Program-made: the position numbers and the translations under genes | In this document: one piece after another, positions 35,706 through 44,387 of the stretch | Numbering within the stretch: the first letter of the stretch is position 1 | Layout: each line of letters starts with the position of its first letter | Notes under the pieces: generated by a model | Told to the model about the DNA's origin: nothing | Databases searched by the model: none | Seen by the model: only the letters and a program-made list of their open reading frames with translations | Assembly (NCBI RefSeq): GCF_002835995.1 | Contig: NZ_PJBZ01000052.1 | Coordinates: 22,180-86,179, forward strand | Length of the DNA stretch: 64,000 nucleotides | From: Psychromonas sp. Urea-02u-13 | GTDB taxonomy: Bacteria > Pseudomonadota > Gammaproteobacteria > Enterobacterales > Psychromonadaceae | Direction of reading: 5' to 3'

Positions 35706-37505
35706 TTAATTTTCATCCTTTGAATCTTCCTCGCTTGAGAAAAGTGCATCAATAAACTCTTTTGCGTTAAACTCGCGTAGGTCATCAATGCCCTCACCCG
35801 TTCCTATATAACGAATTGGTAATTTAAATTTATCTGCAATTGAAAATATGATGCCACCTTTCGCAGTACCATCTAGTTTAGTTAATGTAATCCCGGTTAG
35901 TCCAACCGCTTGATTAAATAAATTAACTTGGCTAATCGCATTTTGACCTGTGCCCGCATCAATCGTTAACATGATTTCATGAGGGGCAGTAGGATCTTTT
36001 TTACGCATAATACGGACAACTTTAGTCAGCTCATCCATCAAATGGTCTTTGTTTTGTAGGCGTCCTGCGGTATCTGCAATTAATACATCTGCACCACGCG
36101 CTTTAGCCGCATCCATTGCATCAAATAAAACAGACGCACTATCAGCACCTGTTTGCTGTGCAATAACAGGGATATTATTTCTATCACCCCAAACCTGTAA
36201 CTGCTCAACAGCGGCGGCACGGAATGTATCACCAGCGGCTAACATGACCGACTTACCTTGGCTCTGATATTGTTTTGCAAGTTTGCCAATCGTTGTTGTT
36301 TTACCAACACCATTTACGCCAACCATTAAGATAACGTATGGAGATTTACTCTCATCAATCACCAGCGGTTTTTCAACTTCTTTTAGAATATCAGACAGCT
36401 CTTCTTTTAATAGACCGTATAATGCATCGGCATCTTTAAGCTGTTTTCTATTCGCTTGTTCTGTCAGGCTATCAATGATTTTTAATGTCGTATCAACGCC
36501 AATATCCGCAACAATTAATTGTTCTTCTAGCTCTTCGAAAAGATCATCATCAATCTTTTTACCTTTGAATAGCGAGAATAAACCACTGCCAATACTGAGG
36601 CGGGTTTTAGTGAGGCTTTTCTTGAAACGGGCAAAGAAACCGAGAGCTTTGTCTTCTTTTTTCTTAACTGGCTCTTCTACAATTGGCTCAACGACTGCAG
36701 GCATGTTTTCTTCAAACATGATCTCTTCGTAATAATCTTCACCAACCGATTCTTTTTTTTCAGCTTCTAATTTTTCAGCTTCTAATTTTTCAGCTTCTAA
36801 TTTTTCAGCTTCTAATTTTTCAGTTTCTAATTTTTCAGCTTCTAGTTTTTCAGCTTCTAGTTTTTCAGCTTCTAGTTTTTTAGCTTCTAGTTTCTCAGCT
36901 TCTAGTTTCTTAGCTTCTAGTTTTTCAGCTTCTAATTTTTCAGCTTCTAATTTTTCAGCTTCTAATTTTTCAGCTTCTAGTTTTTCAGTTTCTAGTTTTT
37001 TAGCTTCTAGTTTCTCAGCTTCTATTTTTTCAGCTTCTAGTTTCTCAGCTTCTAGTTTTTCAGCTTGTGCTTTGTCAGCTTGTGCTTTGTCAGCTTCTAG
37101 TTTGTCAGCATCTGCTTTATCAGCTTGGGCTTTATCAGCTTGGGCTTTATCAGCTTGTGCTTTGTCAGCTTGTGCTTTATCAGCTTCTAGCTTTTCAGCT
37201 GCTAGCTTTTCAGCTACTAGCTTTTCAGCCTCTAGCTTTTCAGCGGCTAATTTTTCAGCTACTAGCTTTTCAGCCTCTAGCTTTTCAGCCTCTAGCTTTT
37301 CAGCGGCTAATTTTTCAGCAGCTAGTTTCTCCGTTTCGGAGTCATCATCAAAAAGAATGATCTCAACATCTTGATCTTCATTATTTAATGCTTCATCTCT
37401 AAGTGATTTTAGTAATGCGGCTTTTTCATTTGCTGCAGTTTCTTGCGGAGTCTCTGCCGTCGATTTTTTTCCAAACCAGGAAAACATGCCTTTCTTCTTT
37501 GCCAT
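35706..37505 (-). CDS. ftsY: Signal recognition particle receptor FtsY with expanded pentapeptide-repeat A domain
   Basis: 599 residues. The C-terminal NG domain (~300-590) has G1 GVNGVGKTTTIGKL, G3 DTAGRLQNK and G4 TKLDGTAKGG and docks SRP-bound ribosomes at the membrane. The acidic N-terminal A domain is enlarged by about 39 consecutive five-residue units (residues ~58-252), mostly AEKLE with an ADKAQ block in the middle, predicted to form one long charged helix. E. coli FtsY is 497 residues and lacks such a run. The DNA repeat is nearly periodic at 15 bp, so copy number should vary between strains. First gene of ftsYEX. Confidence 0.96.
   Translation of the reverse strand: MAKKKGMFSWFGKKSTAETPQETAANEKAALLKSLRDEALNNEDQDVEIILFDDDSETEKLAAEKLAAEKLEAEKLEAEKLVAEKLAAEKLEAEKLVAEKLAAEKLEADKAQADKAQADKAQADKAQADKADADKLEADKAQADKAQAEKLEAEKLEAEKIEAEKLEAKKLETEKLEAEKLEAEKLEAEKLEAEKLEAKKLEAEKLEAKKLEAEKLEAEKLEAEKLETEKLEAEKLEAEKLEAEKLEAEKKESVGEDYYEEIMFEENMPAVVEPIVEEPVKKKEDKALGFFARFKKSLTKTRLSIGSGLFSLFKGKKIDDDLFEELEEQLIVADIGVDTTLKIIDSLTEQANRKQLKDADALYGLLKEELSDILKEVEKPLVIDESKSPYVILMVGVNGVGKTTTIGKLAKQYQSQGKSVMLAAGDTFRAAAVEQLQVWGDRNNIPVIAQQTGADSASVLFDAMDAAKARGADVLIADTAGRLQNKDHLMDELTKVVRIMRKKDPTAPHEIMLTIDAGTGQNAISQVNLFNQAVGLTGITLTKLDGTAKGGIIFSIADKFKLPIRYIGTGEGIDDLREFNAKEFIDALFSSEEDSKDEN
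36750..37334 (-). repeat. ftsY: 15-bp coding tandem repeat within ftsY
   Basis: About 39 units of 15 bp encode AEKLE variants and a block of ADKAQ. Blocks of identical units suggest recent expansion by slippage or unequal exchange. The reading frame is preserved throughout. Confidence 0.95.
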
Positions 37506-37605
37506 TAATTAAAAACCTTACTCACAACCAATCGACCTGCTAAAATAGCAAACCTAAAAAAAATTAAGCTCTATGTTACCACCATATCGCCGGACTAAAA
37601 ATTAT

Positions 37606-38211
37606 ATGAGTCGAAATCAGCATACTAAATCCAATGAAAAAAGCAGAAAACCGATCAAGGGCGGGTTTATTCGTCTGATCTCTGGTAAGTGGCGAGGAAA
37701 AAAGTTACCAGTCAAAGATATAGAGGGGTTGCGCCCTACAACAGATCGCACTAAAGAGACACTCTTTAACTGGTTAATGCATGATATTAACGATGCAAAT
37801 TGTTTGGATTGCTTTAGTGGTAGTGGCAGTTTAGCGTTTGAAGCTCTCTCTCGTTTCGCAAGAAAAGTCACGCTATTAGAAAAAGACAAAAGTGTGGTAA
37901 AGCAGTTACGCGAGAACTTAGCGGTGCTCAATGTTGATAACGCGACCGTGCATGAAGGTGATTCACTTAATTATCTTAAGCAGGTAGCGACCGAGCAGTA
38001 CAATATTGTTTTTATTGATCCTCCCTTTAATAAAGGCTTAGTACAGCCCTGCTGTGACGCGTTAAATTCAAATGGTTATTTAGCGCCGGATGCACTTATT
38101 TATATTGAAAGAGAAGTTGATTTAAGCGGGTTAACTCTCCCAAATTCATGGGAATTGCTTAAAGAGAAAAGCACAGGGCAAGTCACTTACCAATTATATC
38201 GCCAAGGATAA
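37606..38211 (+). CDS. rsmD: 16S rRNA (guanine-966-N2)-methyltransferase RsmD
   Basis: About 201 residues from ATG 37606 (MSRNQ); ATG 37573 would add eleven residues. RLISGKWRGKKLPV and GLRPTTDRTKETLFNWL are diagnostic. The SAM-binding motif is LDCFSGSGSLAFEALSR and the catalytic motif FIDPPF. It methylates G966 in assembled 30S particles. It diverges from ftsY and is followed after two bases by a DUF1145 gene, the E. coli order. Confidence 0.94.
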   Translation: MSRNQHTKSNEKSRKPIKGGFIRLISGKWRGKKLPVKDIEGLRPTTDRTKETLFNWLMHDINDANCLDCFSGSGSLAFEALSRFARKVTLLEKDKSVVKQLRENLAVLNVDNATVHEGDSLNYLKQVATEQYNIVFIDPPFNKGLVQPCCDALNSNGYLAPDALIYIEREVDLSGLTLPNSWELLKEKSTGQVTYQLYRQG

Positions 38212-38213
38212 CC

Positions 38214-38477
38214 ATGAATTATTTTATTCATTTTGCAAAAGTACTGATGGTACTTATTTGGGGCTTGCTCATCGCTAATATTTTATTTCCCTTCCCAGGA
38301 AAAGCGGAGCTCGTCTTTTATATTTTATTAGCCTTTGTTATTTTCATGCACCTCATTCAATTATTAATGATTTATGGTGCTTTTTCGGAAAAATTAAAAT
38401 TAACAAAGTCAGAGGCATTGCAGATATTTGTATTTGGGATATTTAAATTATGGCAGATAAAAGGTCGTATTCAGTAA
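38214..38477 (+). CDS. DUF1145 family membrane protein (YhhL-like)
   Basis: 87 residues with two to three membrane helices (VLMVLIWGLLIANILFPFP and VFYILLAFVIFMHLIQLLMIYG). The length and its position directly after rsmD fit the DUF1145/YhhL family. Function unknown. Probably translated from the rsmD message. Confidence 0.8.
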   Translation: MNYFIHFAKVLMVLIWGLLIANILFPFPGKAELVFYILLAFVIFMHLIQLLMIYGAFSEKLKLTKSEALQIFVFGIFKLWQIKGRIQ

Positions 38478-38510
38478 ATAACCTGAATTTTGGCTAAGCA
38501 CACAAAAAAT

Positions 38511-38537
38511 CAGTGCCGATTAAAATAATCGGCGCTT
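38511..38537. terminator. Hairpin between the DUF1145 gene and yecH
   Basis: GCCGATT and AATCGGC pair around an AT-rich loop between convergent genes, with A-rich sequence on the left and T-rich on the right. Confidence 0.55.
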
Positions 38538-38545
38538 ATTGTTGA

Positions 38546-38782
38546 TTAACAAAGATGCTCCTGAGGCATGCTAATCCCCTGTTCTGATTCAACAAACTTT
38601 CCCTTTGAAGCAAGAAAATCAATCAAATCATCTGCCGTTAAATCACTTCCCATACACGTATGAAAACGCGCATCCGCACCGTATTGATCTGCAATATCAG
38701 ATTTTAACGACGCTTTGCTGTAATTCTTAGCCGATTTAGCCATCATTTCCATCACTTGATGCCCGTGAATTGATTCGCTCAT
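38546..38782 (-). CDS. yecH: YecH family (DUF2492) metal-binding protein
   Basis: 78 residues: SIHGHQVMEMM at the start, ADARFHTCMGSDLTADDLIDFL in the middle, ending EHLC. These His and Cys residues define the YecH/TIGR03853 family, presumed to bind a metal; no activity is established. It stands alone, just beyond the 3' end of the CsrB-like RNA and on the same strand. Confidence 0.85.
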   Translation of the reverse strand: MSESIHGHQVMEMMAKSAKNYSKASLKSDIADQYGADARFHTCMGSDLTADDLIDFLASKGKFVESEQGISMPQEHLC

Positions 38783-38874
38783 ACTTTTCCTTCCTGATTA
38801 TAATTAATGATATAAACCCACTATAACCAACTGAATAACTCAGGTATTGATGTAAAACAAATCGCCAGAAATGA

Positions 38875-38909
38875 AAAAAGGCGAATACCGTTAAGTATTC
38901 GCCTTTTTA
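38875..38909 (-). terminator. Intrinsic terminator of the CsrB-like RNA
   Basis: AAAAAGGCGAATAC and GTATTCGCCTTTTT form a 14-bp stem with a 7-base loop. On the minus strand a T-run follows. Confidence 0.85.
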
Positions 38910-39421
38910 TAGTCTTATTGTTCATTCCGTTGAGTATTTCCACGCCCTTGTGGTTCCCTGACAATTGCTAATCTAAGCATTTTCCCATTTCTTGTTCCTT
39001 GAGAGTGTCCCTGATCCTTGTTAACAATCCTATTGTAACCGCTTCAACCTTGAAGGTGTCCCTAATCTAATCCGTTAGAGTGTCCCTGAGTCCTTATTAG
39101 CAATAAATCCTATTGCGCCTTTCTTGCTATAAATAGCCCAGAAAGTGTCCATAACTGTTGATCCAAGCTTTTCCTATACCTAATCCGTCTGGTATTCCTT
39201 CTTTCCTTGGTGTAATTGAATCTATTACACTGCTTTGTTCCTAAAGCATCCTTAAAACAGCTCCGAGCTTAATTCCTTTTACCAATCCGTCTGGTAGTCC
39301 TGCTATCCGTAATGCGACTTCTATCACATACCCTCTTCTGAGGAGTTCCTTAATATGCTTATCCTAAGCCCGTTAACGCTGACTTCCCTTTAATACTTTA
39401 AAGCGTTTATCCCTTAACTTG
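38875..39421 (-). ncRNA. csrB: CsrB/RsmB-type CsrA-sponge RNA
   Basis: Read on the minus strand, this ~547-nt non-coding stretch holds about 30 GGA trinucleotides, many as AGGA, AGGGA or ACGGA and several in the loops of short hairpins, against a single GGA on the plus strand. CsrB-type RNAs bind many CsrA dimers through exactly such motifs. The 3' end is a strong intrinsic terminator (38875-38909). A TATACT -10 element lies at 39428-39433 and a UvrY/GacA-type box ~165-180 bp upstream of the start. Repeated phrases such as CAGGGACAC and CCAGACGGATT suggest internal duplication; it is longer than E. coli CsrB (369 nt). No ORF explains the strand asymmetry. The 5' end is approximate. Confidence 0.85.
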
Positions 39422-39427
39422 TGAACA

Positions 39428-39456
39428 AGTATAAACAGCTCTAAAAAATACAAACA
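39428..39456 (-). promoter_or_regulatory. Candidate promoter of the CsrB-like RNA
   Basis: A good -10 hexamer, TATACT, occurs on the minus strand at 39428-39433. The region 15-17 bp upstream has only a poor -35 (TTTGTA or TGTTTG), as expected for an activator-dependent promoter. Confidence 0.5.
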
Positions 39457-39582
39457 CTATATTTTATGATTAACTTTTTGAAAGTGTAAAGATTATTAGC
39501 AATAAAATAGAAATGACATAAAAATCAACACGATAGTATTGCTTTATGTTTTTTTGATGACAATAACAAGCAGGTTTAAACG

Positions 39583-39600
39583 GATAAGTCTGCACTTACA
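39583..39600 (-). promoter_or_regulatory. UvrY/GacA/VarA-type box upstream of the CsrB-like RNA
   Basis: On the minus strand it reads TGTAAG-TGCAGA-CTTATC, against the consensus TGTAAG-N6-CTTACA. The spacing is exact and only the last two or three bases differ. Distal UvrY sites of csrB genes lie at a similar distance from the start. Confidence 0.7.
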
Positions 39601-39653
39601 ATGGTCAATCTCTCACAAGAAAAAATTGCTCAGCAGAGGGGATAGTTATAATA

Positions 39654-39690
39654 AAAGGAGGATCATCGTTATTTTACTGATCCTCTTTCT
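39654..39690 (-). terminator. Terminator of the ydbH-ynbE-ydbL operon
   Basis: AAAGGAGGATCA and TGATCCTCTTT form the stem just after the ydbL stop, with a T-run on the minus strand. Confidence 0.75.
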
Positions 39691-39699
39691 TTAAATGTT

Positions 39700-40014
39700 T
39701 TATTTAACTACCCATTGGCCAGATGCATTTTGGATATATTGACCAGCAAGTGATTTTTTGATCGCCTTTTCGCCCACCAGCACTGAAACCTGATCGACTG
39801 TCAGTTCATTTTTTTTAGCGATTTGAGTGTATTTAACTAATCGAGCCTCATTAATGGCCTTAACTAATGTTTCTACTTCAGGTGAGCTTTCCACAACACC
39901 TAATAAACCATTCCTTTGCTCGCCAACTAACCCTTGCTCTTTTGCATCGGGAAGCTCAATCGCAAAGCTTGAAAAACTGAATACTAAGGTAAATAAAACT
40001 AATAATTTTTTCAT
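39700..40014 (-). CDS. ydbL: YdbL family (DUF1318) periplasmic protein
   Basis: 104 residues with a signal peptide (~1-18). The mature part (LPDAKEQGLVGEQRNGLLG, VKAINEARLVKYTQIAKKN, GQYIQNASGQWVVK) is DUF1318. In E. coli YdbL modulates the YdbH-YnbE bridge. It is the third gene of that operon here and ends at a terminator. Confidence 0.9.
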   Translation of the reverse strand: MKKLLVLFTLVFSFSSFAIELPDAKEQGLVGEQRNGLLGVVESSPEVETLVKAINEARLVKYTQIAKKNELTVDQVSVLVGEKAIKKSLAGQYIQNASGQWVVK

Positions 40015-40071
40015 TTTTACTCTCTATTTAATTTTAATTGCGCAATCGCAGGTTATATTAAAAACAACAAA

Positions 40072-40272
40072 TTAAAACAAGCCACTATCTTCATCGAAGA
40101 GATCATCTATCTCTTTATCTACTTTGATGCGAATCTCATGATCTATTTTTACATTTAAGTTAATCGTAATAGGCTCATTGGGCATCGTGAGTTCAATACG
40201 TGGCGTACACGCAGATAACAAGAACAACCCGGTAAGCATTGAAACAGTTAATAAATAGGCTTTAGTTGGCAC
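40072..40272 (-). CDS. ynbE: YnbE family outer-membrane lipoprotein
   Basis: 66 residues with lipobox LSAC. The short mature part, CTPRIELTMPNEPITINLNV, is the YnbE signature. In E. coli YnbE multimers form a beta-extension that joins YdbH to the outer membrane. The start is GTG, sharing one base with the ydbH stop (TAGTG) and preceded by AAGGAGAG, a clear coupling site. Confidence 0.9.
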   Translation of the reverse strand: MPTKAYLLTVSMLTGLFLLSACTPRIELTMPNEPITINLNVKIDHEIRIKVDKEIDDLFDEDSGLF

Positions 40273-42251
40273 TAATATCTCTCCTTTATATCGCGCACTA
40301 ACTCATCGTTAAAGCGTAAACTTTTTAGTAATTTTAAAATGTTTTCAGAATGTGAATAGTTAAAGTTAATCGGTTGTGTCCCGCTTATTGCAGGGCTTAT
40401 CCCTTTGATTTCAATATTTAAATCACTTTCACCATCGCTAGTATAACCGATCCTGCCTTGCAGTGTATCAAACTGGAAGTCGGACAATAACTGCATGGTC
40501 AGTGAAAACGCAGGACTACCTTGCCCGACCGCCTTAACAACGGTACTTTCTGGTACTTTAATATAACCACCTGGCGGACGAGCAAAAATGAGGCCTTCAG
40601 TTATCTGAGGCCCCTTTTCCGTGAGCGTCAGCGGTAACATACCATCAATAATTGCTTCACTTTTTATTTCTGGATAGGCACTGTATTTAATGACTTCAGC
40701 AAGGCTTATTCCACCGACATTAAGGATTGTTTGACTCGGCGCATTCAATTTAAAATCATCAAAATCAAGACGGCCACCTAATAATCGCGCTTTAAAATGT
40801 TGTATGACAGGTTTTCCAGCATCAAGCGTCGCATCTATTTGTATGGCTTGAATGGGCAACCCAACAAATAGATTCGCAACTTTAAGCTGTTGTTTATCTT
40901 CTAAAATAGAGATGTCGCTTTGAGCATTCACTACATAGTGTAAGTGGCTTTCAAAGATGACACCGTCAAATGTTATATTATCGTTTACCCCTGAAATAGC
41001 ATCACTTAGCAGCTGACTTTCAAGCATGATCGTTTTGTTATTACGTTGGTACTTAGCCACCAAATCAAGCTTGATCATGCCTTTTTTAATATCAAGAAGC
41101 CCTAAGCTATCAACATAACTGCGTGAAGATTCAATCAATGATTTTACATCAATGCTATTTTCTACTAATTGCAATTTCACCCACTTAGGGTCCACAGTCA
41201 ACTTACCAGCGAGCTTTTGATTAAGTGATGTTAATACCCAGTCCACCAGCAAATAGCTCCCTGATCCACTTGCAGTAAACTGCATAAAAATGGGCGGTAG
41301 CTTTTGTTTGTCGATGCGAATGCGTTTACTTTTGCCACGCTCAACTTTGCTTAATAGATGGCTACTTCCAATTCGCAGGTGCATAGGAAAGTGCTTAATA
41401 GCCATCTCTGCATAGTTAAAAATGCTAGGGCCACTGCTCTTCAATTTAATATAACCCGTTTTCCAGCTTTGAGTCTCTGAAATAGGCATTAAGACCTGTT
41501 TAGCATTAAGTGAAAATGTAGACAATATTAACTGGCTCTGTTGCAGATCGATTTCACCTGACATTGATAGCTCAGCATGATCGGTAATTTCAGGCAGTAC
41601 ACCTTGCCAATTAACCTCAAACCTTCCTTTAGACCAATTATTAAGATCACTTTTATAGCGCAATAATAATGTGTTATTGAGGTAACGGCTTTGTTGCTCA
41701 GTGAGGTGAATATAATGAGAGAGTCTATCTAATAATACCCTGACATCAGCGCTCAGCTGTTTACTGTTCAGGTTTAAACTAATATCGCCTTCTAATACGT
41801 CACTTGTGAAGCGAACAAAAATTTTTGAGGCATTTTTTTTAATGGAGAGATTACTGGATAAGGTTGTTTTTATTAGCGCAGAGGTTAAGTTAATGGCCTT
41901 TAAATTCAACGTAAATGCGGGTAATAGTGCGAGCTGCTTTAGTAACGAAGAGACCTCTTTCTGATCCAGGCCTGATGTGGAATCTTGTTGTGTGTTTTTA
42001 CTTTGTTGGCAGCTTAAATCCCAATTAACCTCTCGGATACTTGAGGTTATCTGCTGTGATTTTTTATTAACTTTCAGATCATTAATCTGATTCTGAGGAC
42101 AGTTTTTATTAGGTTGTAACTTTTGCATGCTGACCGTTAATAACGGCAACCAGTTCAAGCTTTCGATGTTAGCGGAAACTGCAAATCGACTATTTAGCAA
42201 GACTCCCCAAAAGAGGAAAAAAAAGGCAATTCCTTTGCCTAATCTAGACAT
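40272..42251 (-). CDS. ydbH: YdbH family AsmA-like envelope phospholipid transport protein
   Basis: 659 residues. An N-terminal inner-membrane helix precedes a long beta-rich periplasmic stretch typical of the AsmA-like clan. The conserved C-terminal part includes EGLIFARPPGGYIKVPES and GDSDLNIEIKGISP-like sequence. In E. coli, YdbH, TamB and YhdP are redundant bridges moving phospholipids to the outer membrane. E. coli YdbH is longer (879), so this is a short version. First gene of ydbH-ynbE-ydbL; starts seven bases after kdsD, so the two may be cotranscribed. Confidence 0.88.
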   Translation of the reverse strand: MSRLGKGIAFFFLFWGVLLNSRFAVSANIESLNWLPLLTVSMQKLQPNKNCPQNQINDLKVNKKSQQITSSIREVNWDLSCQQSKNTQQDSTSGLDQKEVSSLLKQLALLPAFTLNLKAINLTSALIKTTLSSNLSIKKNASKIFVRFTSDVLEGDISLNLNSKQLSADVRVLLDRLSHYIHLTEQQSRYLNNTLLLRYKSDLNNWSKGRFEVNWQGVLPEITDHAELSMSGEIDLQQSQLILSTFSLNAKQVLMPISETQSWKTGYIKLKSSGPSIFNYAEMAIKHFPMHLRIGSSHLLSKVERGKSKRIRIDKQKLPPIFMQFTASGSGSYLLVDWVLTSLNQKLAGKLTVDPKWVKLQLVENSIDVKSLIESSRSYVDSLGLLDIKKGMIKLDLVAKYQRNNKTIMLESQLLSDAISGVNDNITFDGVIFESHLHYVVNAQSDISILEDKQQLKVANLFVGLPIQAIQIDATLDAGKPVIQHFKARLLGGRLDFDDFKLNAPSQTILNVGGISLAEVIKYSAYPEIKSEAIIDGMLPLTLTEKGPQITEGLIFARPPGGYIKVPESTVVKAVGQGSPAFSLTMQLLSDFQFDTLQGRIGYTSDGESDLNIEIKGISPAISGTQPINFNYSHSENILKLLKSLRFNDELVRDIKERY

Positions 42252-42257
42252 GGAAGA

Positions 42258-43217
42258 CTATTGTCCCCACTCGATAATACCGTCAATGTTTTTGCCATCT
42301 TCGCTGACAATTAACCATTTAATATGTTTTTCTCGCATGATCTCTTCCGCTTCAGAAAGACGTGCATTTGGCGAAACAAAACATGGGTTTTCATTCATCA
42401 ATTCACTAGCAAGTGATTCGTTAATGTTTTTTCCTGATAAAAGGAAACGACGTAAATCACCGTCACTAATCACTCCTTGTAACTGCTTACCTTTCATTAC
42501 TAGAGCAAGTCCGGTGCGTGTTTCTGTCATCACTAATAACGCATCAGTTAAAGAGGTACCTATTTCTACAAAAGGTAAGTTTTCACTACGCATCTCGTTT
42601 TTAACAAAAGTTAATAAACGACGACCCAAACTGCCACCCGGATGAAAACGAGCAAAATCCATTGGCGTGAACCCTTTCTCCAGTGTTGAAACCGATGCAA
42701 GCGCATCACCAATCACTAATGTCAGTGTGGTTGATGTGGTAGGTGCTAAATTATTCGGGCAAGTCTCTTTCTCGACACTCGCATCTAACACAACATCAGA
42801 GTTTTTAGCCAATGATGACTCTATGCCACCGGTAATAGAAATTATTTTGTTACCAAAAGCTTGTAACGATGGAATGATCTTTAATAACTCATCCGTCTCG
42901 CCGCTATAAGAAATAAGTAACATTAAATCATCCGGCGTCACCATACCGAGATCACCATGAAAGGCTTCGCCAGGATGCAACGAAAATGAAGGCGTACCTA
43001 ATGATGCTAAACTCGCCGATATTTTTTTACCGATATGCCCAGATTTTCCCATGCCACAAACAACCACACGTCCTGTGCAATTTTTTATGAGTGCTAATGC
43101 TTGTAAGTATTCATCACCTAAGGCTTTGCTATGAGCAGCGATAGCTGTGCTTTGCACATCAAATACAGTACGGATTTCTGTTAACAGTTGTTCATTAGAA
43201 AGAGAAAATTGAGTCAT
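42258..43217 (-). CDS. kdsD: Arabinose-5-phosphate isomerase KdsD (SIS plus CBS domains)
   Basis: 319 residues. The SIS isomerase domain (~40-175) shows CGMGKSGHIGKKISASLASLG and HPGEAFHGDLGMV, and two CBS domains follow (~210-319). It converts ribulose-5-phosphate to arabinose-5-phosphate, the first step to KDO for lipopolysaccharide. AAGGA precedes the ATG. In most relatives kdsD sits with kdsC and lpt genes; here it precedes ydbH, so it may be a second copy (GutQ/KpsF-type). The sequence cannot separate these. Confidence 0.93.
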   Translation of the reverse strand: MTQFSLSNEQLLTEIRTVFDVQSTAIAAHSKALGDEYLQALALIKNCTGRVVVCGMGKSGHIGKKISASLASLGTPSFSLHPGEAFHGDLGMVTPDDLMLLISYSGETDELLKIIPSLQAFGNKIISITGGIESSLAKNSDVVLDASVEKETCPNNLAPTTSTTLTLVIGDALASVSTLEKGFTPMDFARFHPGGSLGRRLLTFVKNEMRSENLPFVEIGTSLTDALLVMTETRTGLALVMKGKQLQGVISDGDLRRFLLSGKNINESLASELMNENPCFVSPNARLSEAEEIMREKHIKWLIVSEDGKNIDGIIEWGQ

Positions 43218-43333
43218 AAAAATTCCTTAAAGTCAGTGCTGACAAGTGTACTTATTTTTAAGGATTTGCGAAAGGGGAAAGAAAGGAAGTTATTAATAAT
43301 CAGTCGCTAACATTTAGCTGAAGGCTGAAGGCT

Positions 43334-43374
43334 AAAAAATGCAATACCGATGACTCATCGCCATTGCATTTTTT
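43334..43374 (-). terminator. Terminator after the 43380 lipoprotein gene
   Basis: AAAAAATGCAAT and ATTGCATTTTTT form the stem, placed immediately after the stop of the leftward lipoprotein gene. Confidence 0.75.
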
Positions 43375-43379
43375 AAGTA

Positions 43380-43742
43380 TTATTTACACGCGCTAACATC
43401 ATAACCAAGATGTTCTTCTTGCTTTAATGTAGTTACATTTTCAAAACCCAATAGTTGCGCTTTTGCTAAATCCGCACTTGAGATCTGATGTACATTAATA
43501 TTAGCAGCCGGACCACCACACATTGCAATCATCGCTACATTAGCAAGGTGACCACATTCAGTTTTAGTCACTGCAATATTTTCATTACTAAGTAATAACG
43601 CGGTTTCTGCGCCTGTTTTACCCGCTGATTCACACTGAATAGCACCGCTATTGATATAAACTAAGACTGACTCTTGAGGTGCTGTTGTTGCGCAGGCTGA
43701 CAATAACAAAGTAACTGACGCTAACAATAATAATTTTTTCAT
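43380..43742 (-). CDS. Hypothetical lipoprotein
   Basis: 120 residues with an N-terminal lipobox, LSAC. The mature part has five further cysteines and a short motif, VLVYINSGAIQCES, resembling nothing I can name. It lies 11 bases after the frameshifted DUF924 gene on the same strand and ends at a terminator. Likely periplasmic; function unknown. Confidence 0.75.
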   Translation of the reverse strand: MKKLLLLASVTLLLSACATTAPQESVLVYINSGAIQCESAGKTGAETALLLSNENIAVTKTECGHLANVAMIAMCGGPAANINVHQISSADLAKAQLLGFENVTTLKQEEHLGYDVSACK

Positions 43743-43753
43743 TCACTTTTCCT

Positions 43754-44304
43754 TTAAAAACTTGAATTAGGTTGCGTTAAAAATTCAATTTCATCTGTTG
43801 TTGAAGTACGCGATAAAATTTTATTTCGATGAGGGTAACGACCAAATTTTTCTATGATTTTTTTATGCTTCAATTCAAAATCAAGACTATAAGCGTTGCC
43901 TAAATCTTTATAAAGTTGCTCTGCGACTTCATGAATAACCACTGATTCACTGTGCATAAATGGCAGATATAAAACAGAACGTTGCGTATCAGTTAATTCT
44001 TTATCCAAGCCAGGCTAATAAGCTCCTGGGTTAAAACAAGTGTCAAACCATCCTGTGCAAACGCTTCTTTTTCATCTCGAAACATATTACGAGAGAATTG
44101 GTCTAAAACAATAACTTCTGCAAGTCGCCCTTCTGCCGTTGCTCGCCATGTATATAACTCGCCCGCACAGGCTTGTTGATGAACGCCACTAAAACGCTCA
44201 ATAATAAGTGCATCAAAGTTAAGATCTTTTTTCCACCATAATGCGCTATCAATCTCTTCAAACCAAAATTGAATAATATCACGAGGCTTTATTACTTTAG
44301 ACAT
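43754..44304 (-). pseudogene. DUF924 family protein split by a frameshift
   Basis: Two overlapping ORFs form one DUF924 protein of about 182 residues. The first (44304 to 43993) has IIQFWFEEIDSALWWKKD and VIVLDQFSRNMFRDEKEAFA and runs out of frame after TQELISLAW. The second (44008 to 43754) continues with DKELTDTQRSVLYLPFMHSE and FGRYPHRNKILSRTSTTDE. One missing base near 44009-44016 explains both. All family motifs are intact on either side, so the lesion is recent or a sequencing error. The function of the family is not known. Confidence 0.85.
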
Positions 44305-44340
44305 AAAAACTCCTTGGTCATTATATACAACGCTAAAAAC

Positions 44341-44372
44341 AAAAACACCCGCGTAAACGCAGGTATTTTTTA
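44341..44372 (-). terminator. Terminator of fabV
   Basis: ACCCGCG and CGCAGGT pair around TAAA, with A- and T-runs on the two sides, directly after the fabV stop. Confidence 0.8.
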
Positions 44373-44387
44373 AATCGTTTTAAGTGA

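Noticed and set aside
37067..37374. Long open frames antisense to the ftsY repeat, rich in Leu/Gln or Ser/Ala.
   Set aside because: They arise automatically from the 15-bp repeat read on the other strand; no ribosome site or known domain.
42127..42645. 172-codon plus-strand ORF across the kdsD-ydbH junction.
   Set aside because: Antisense to two well-supported genes whose frames explain the sequence; composition is that of a shadow.
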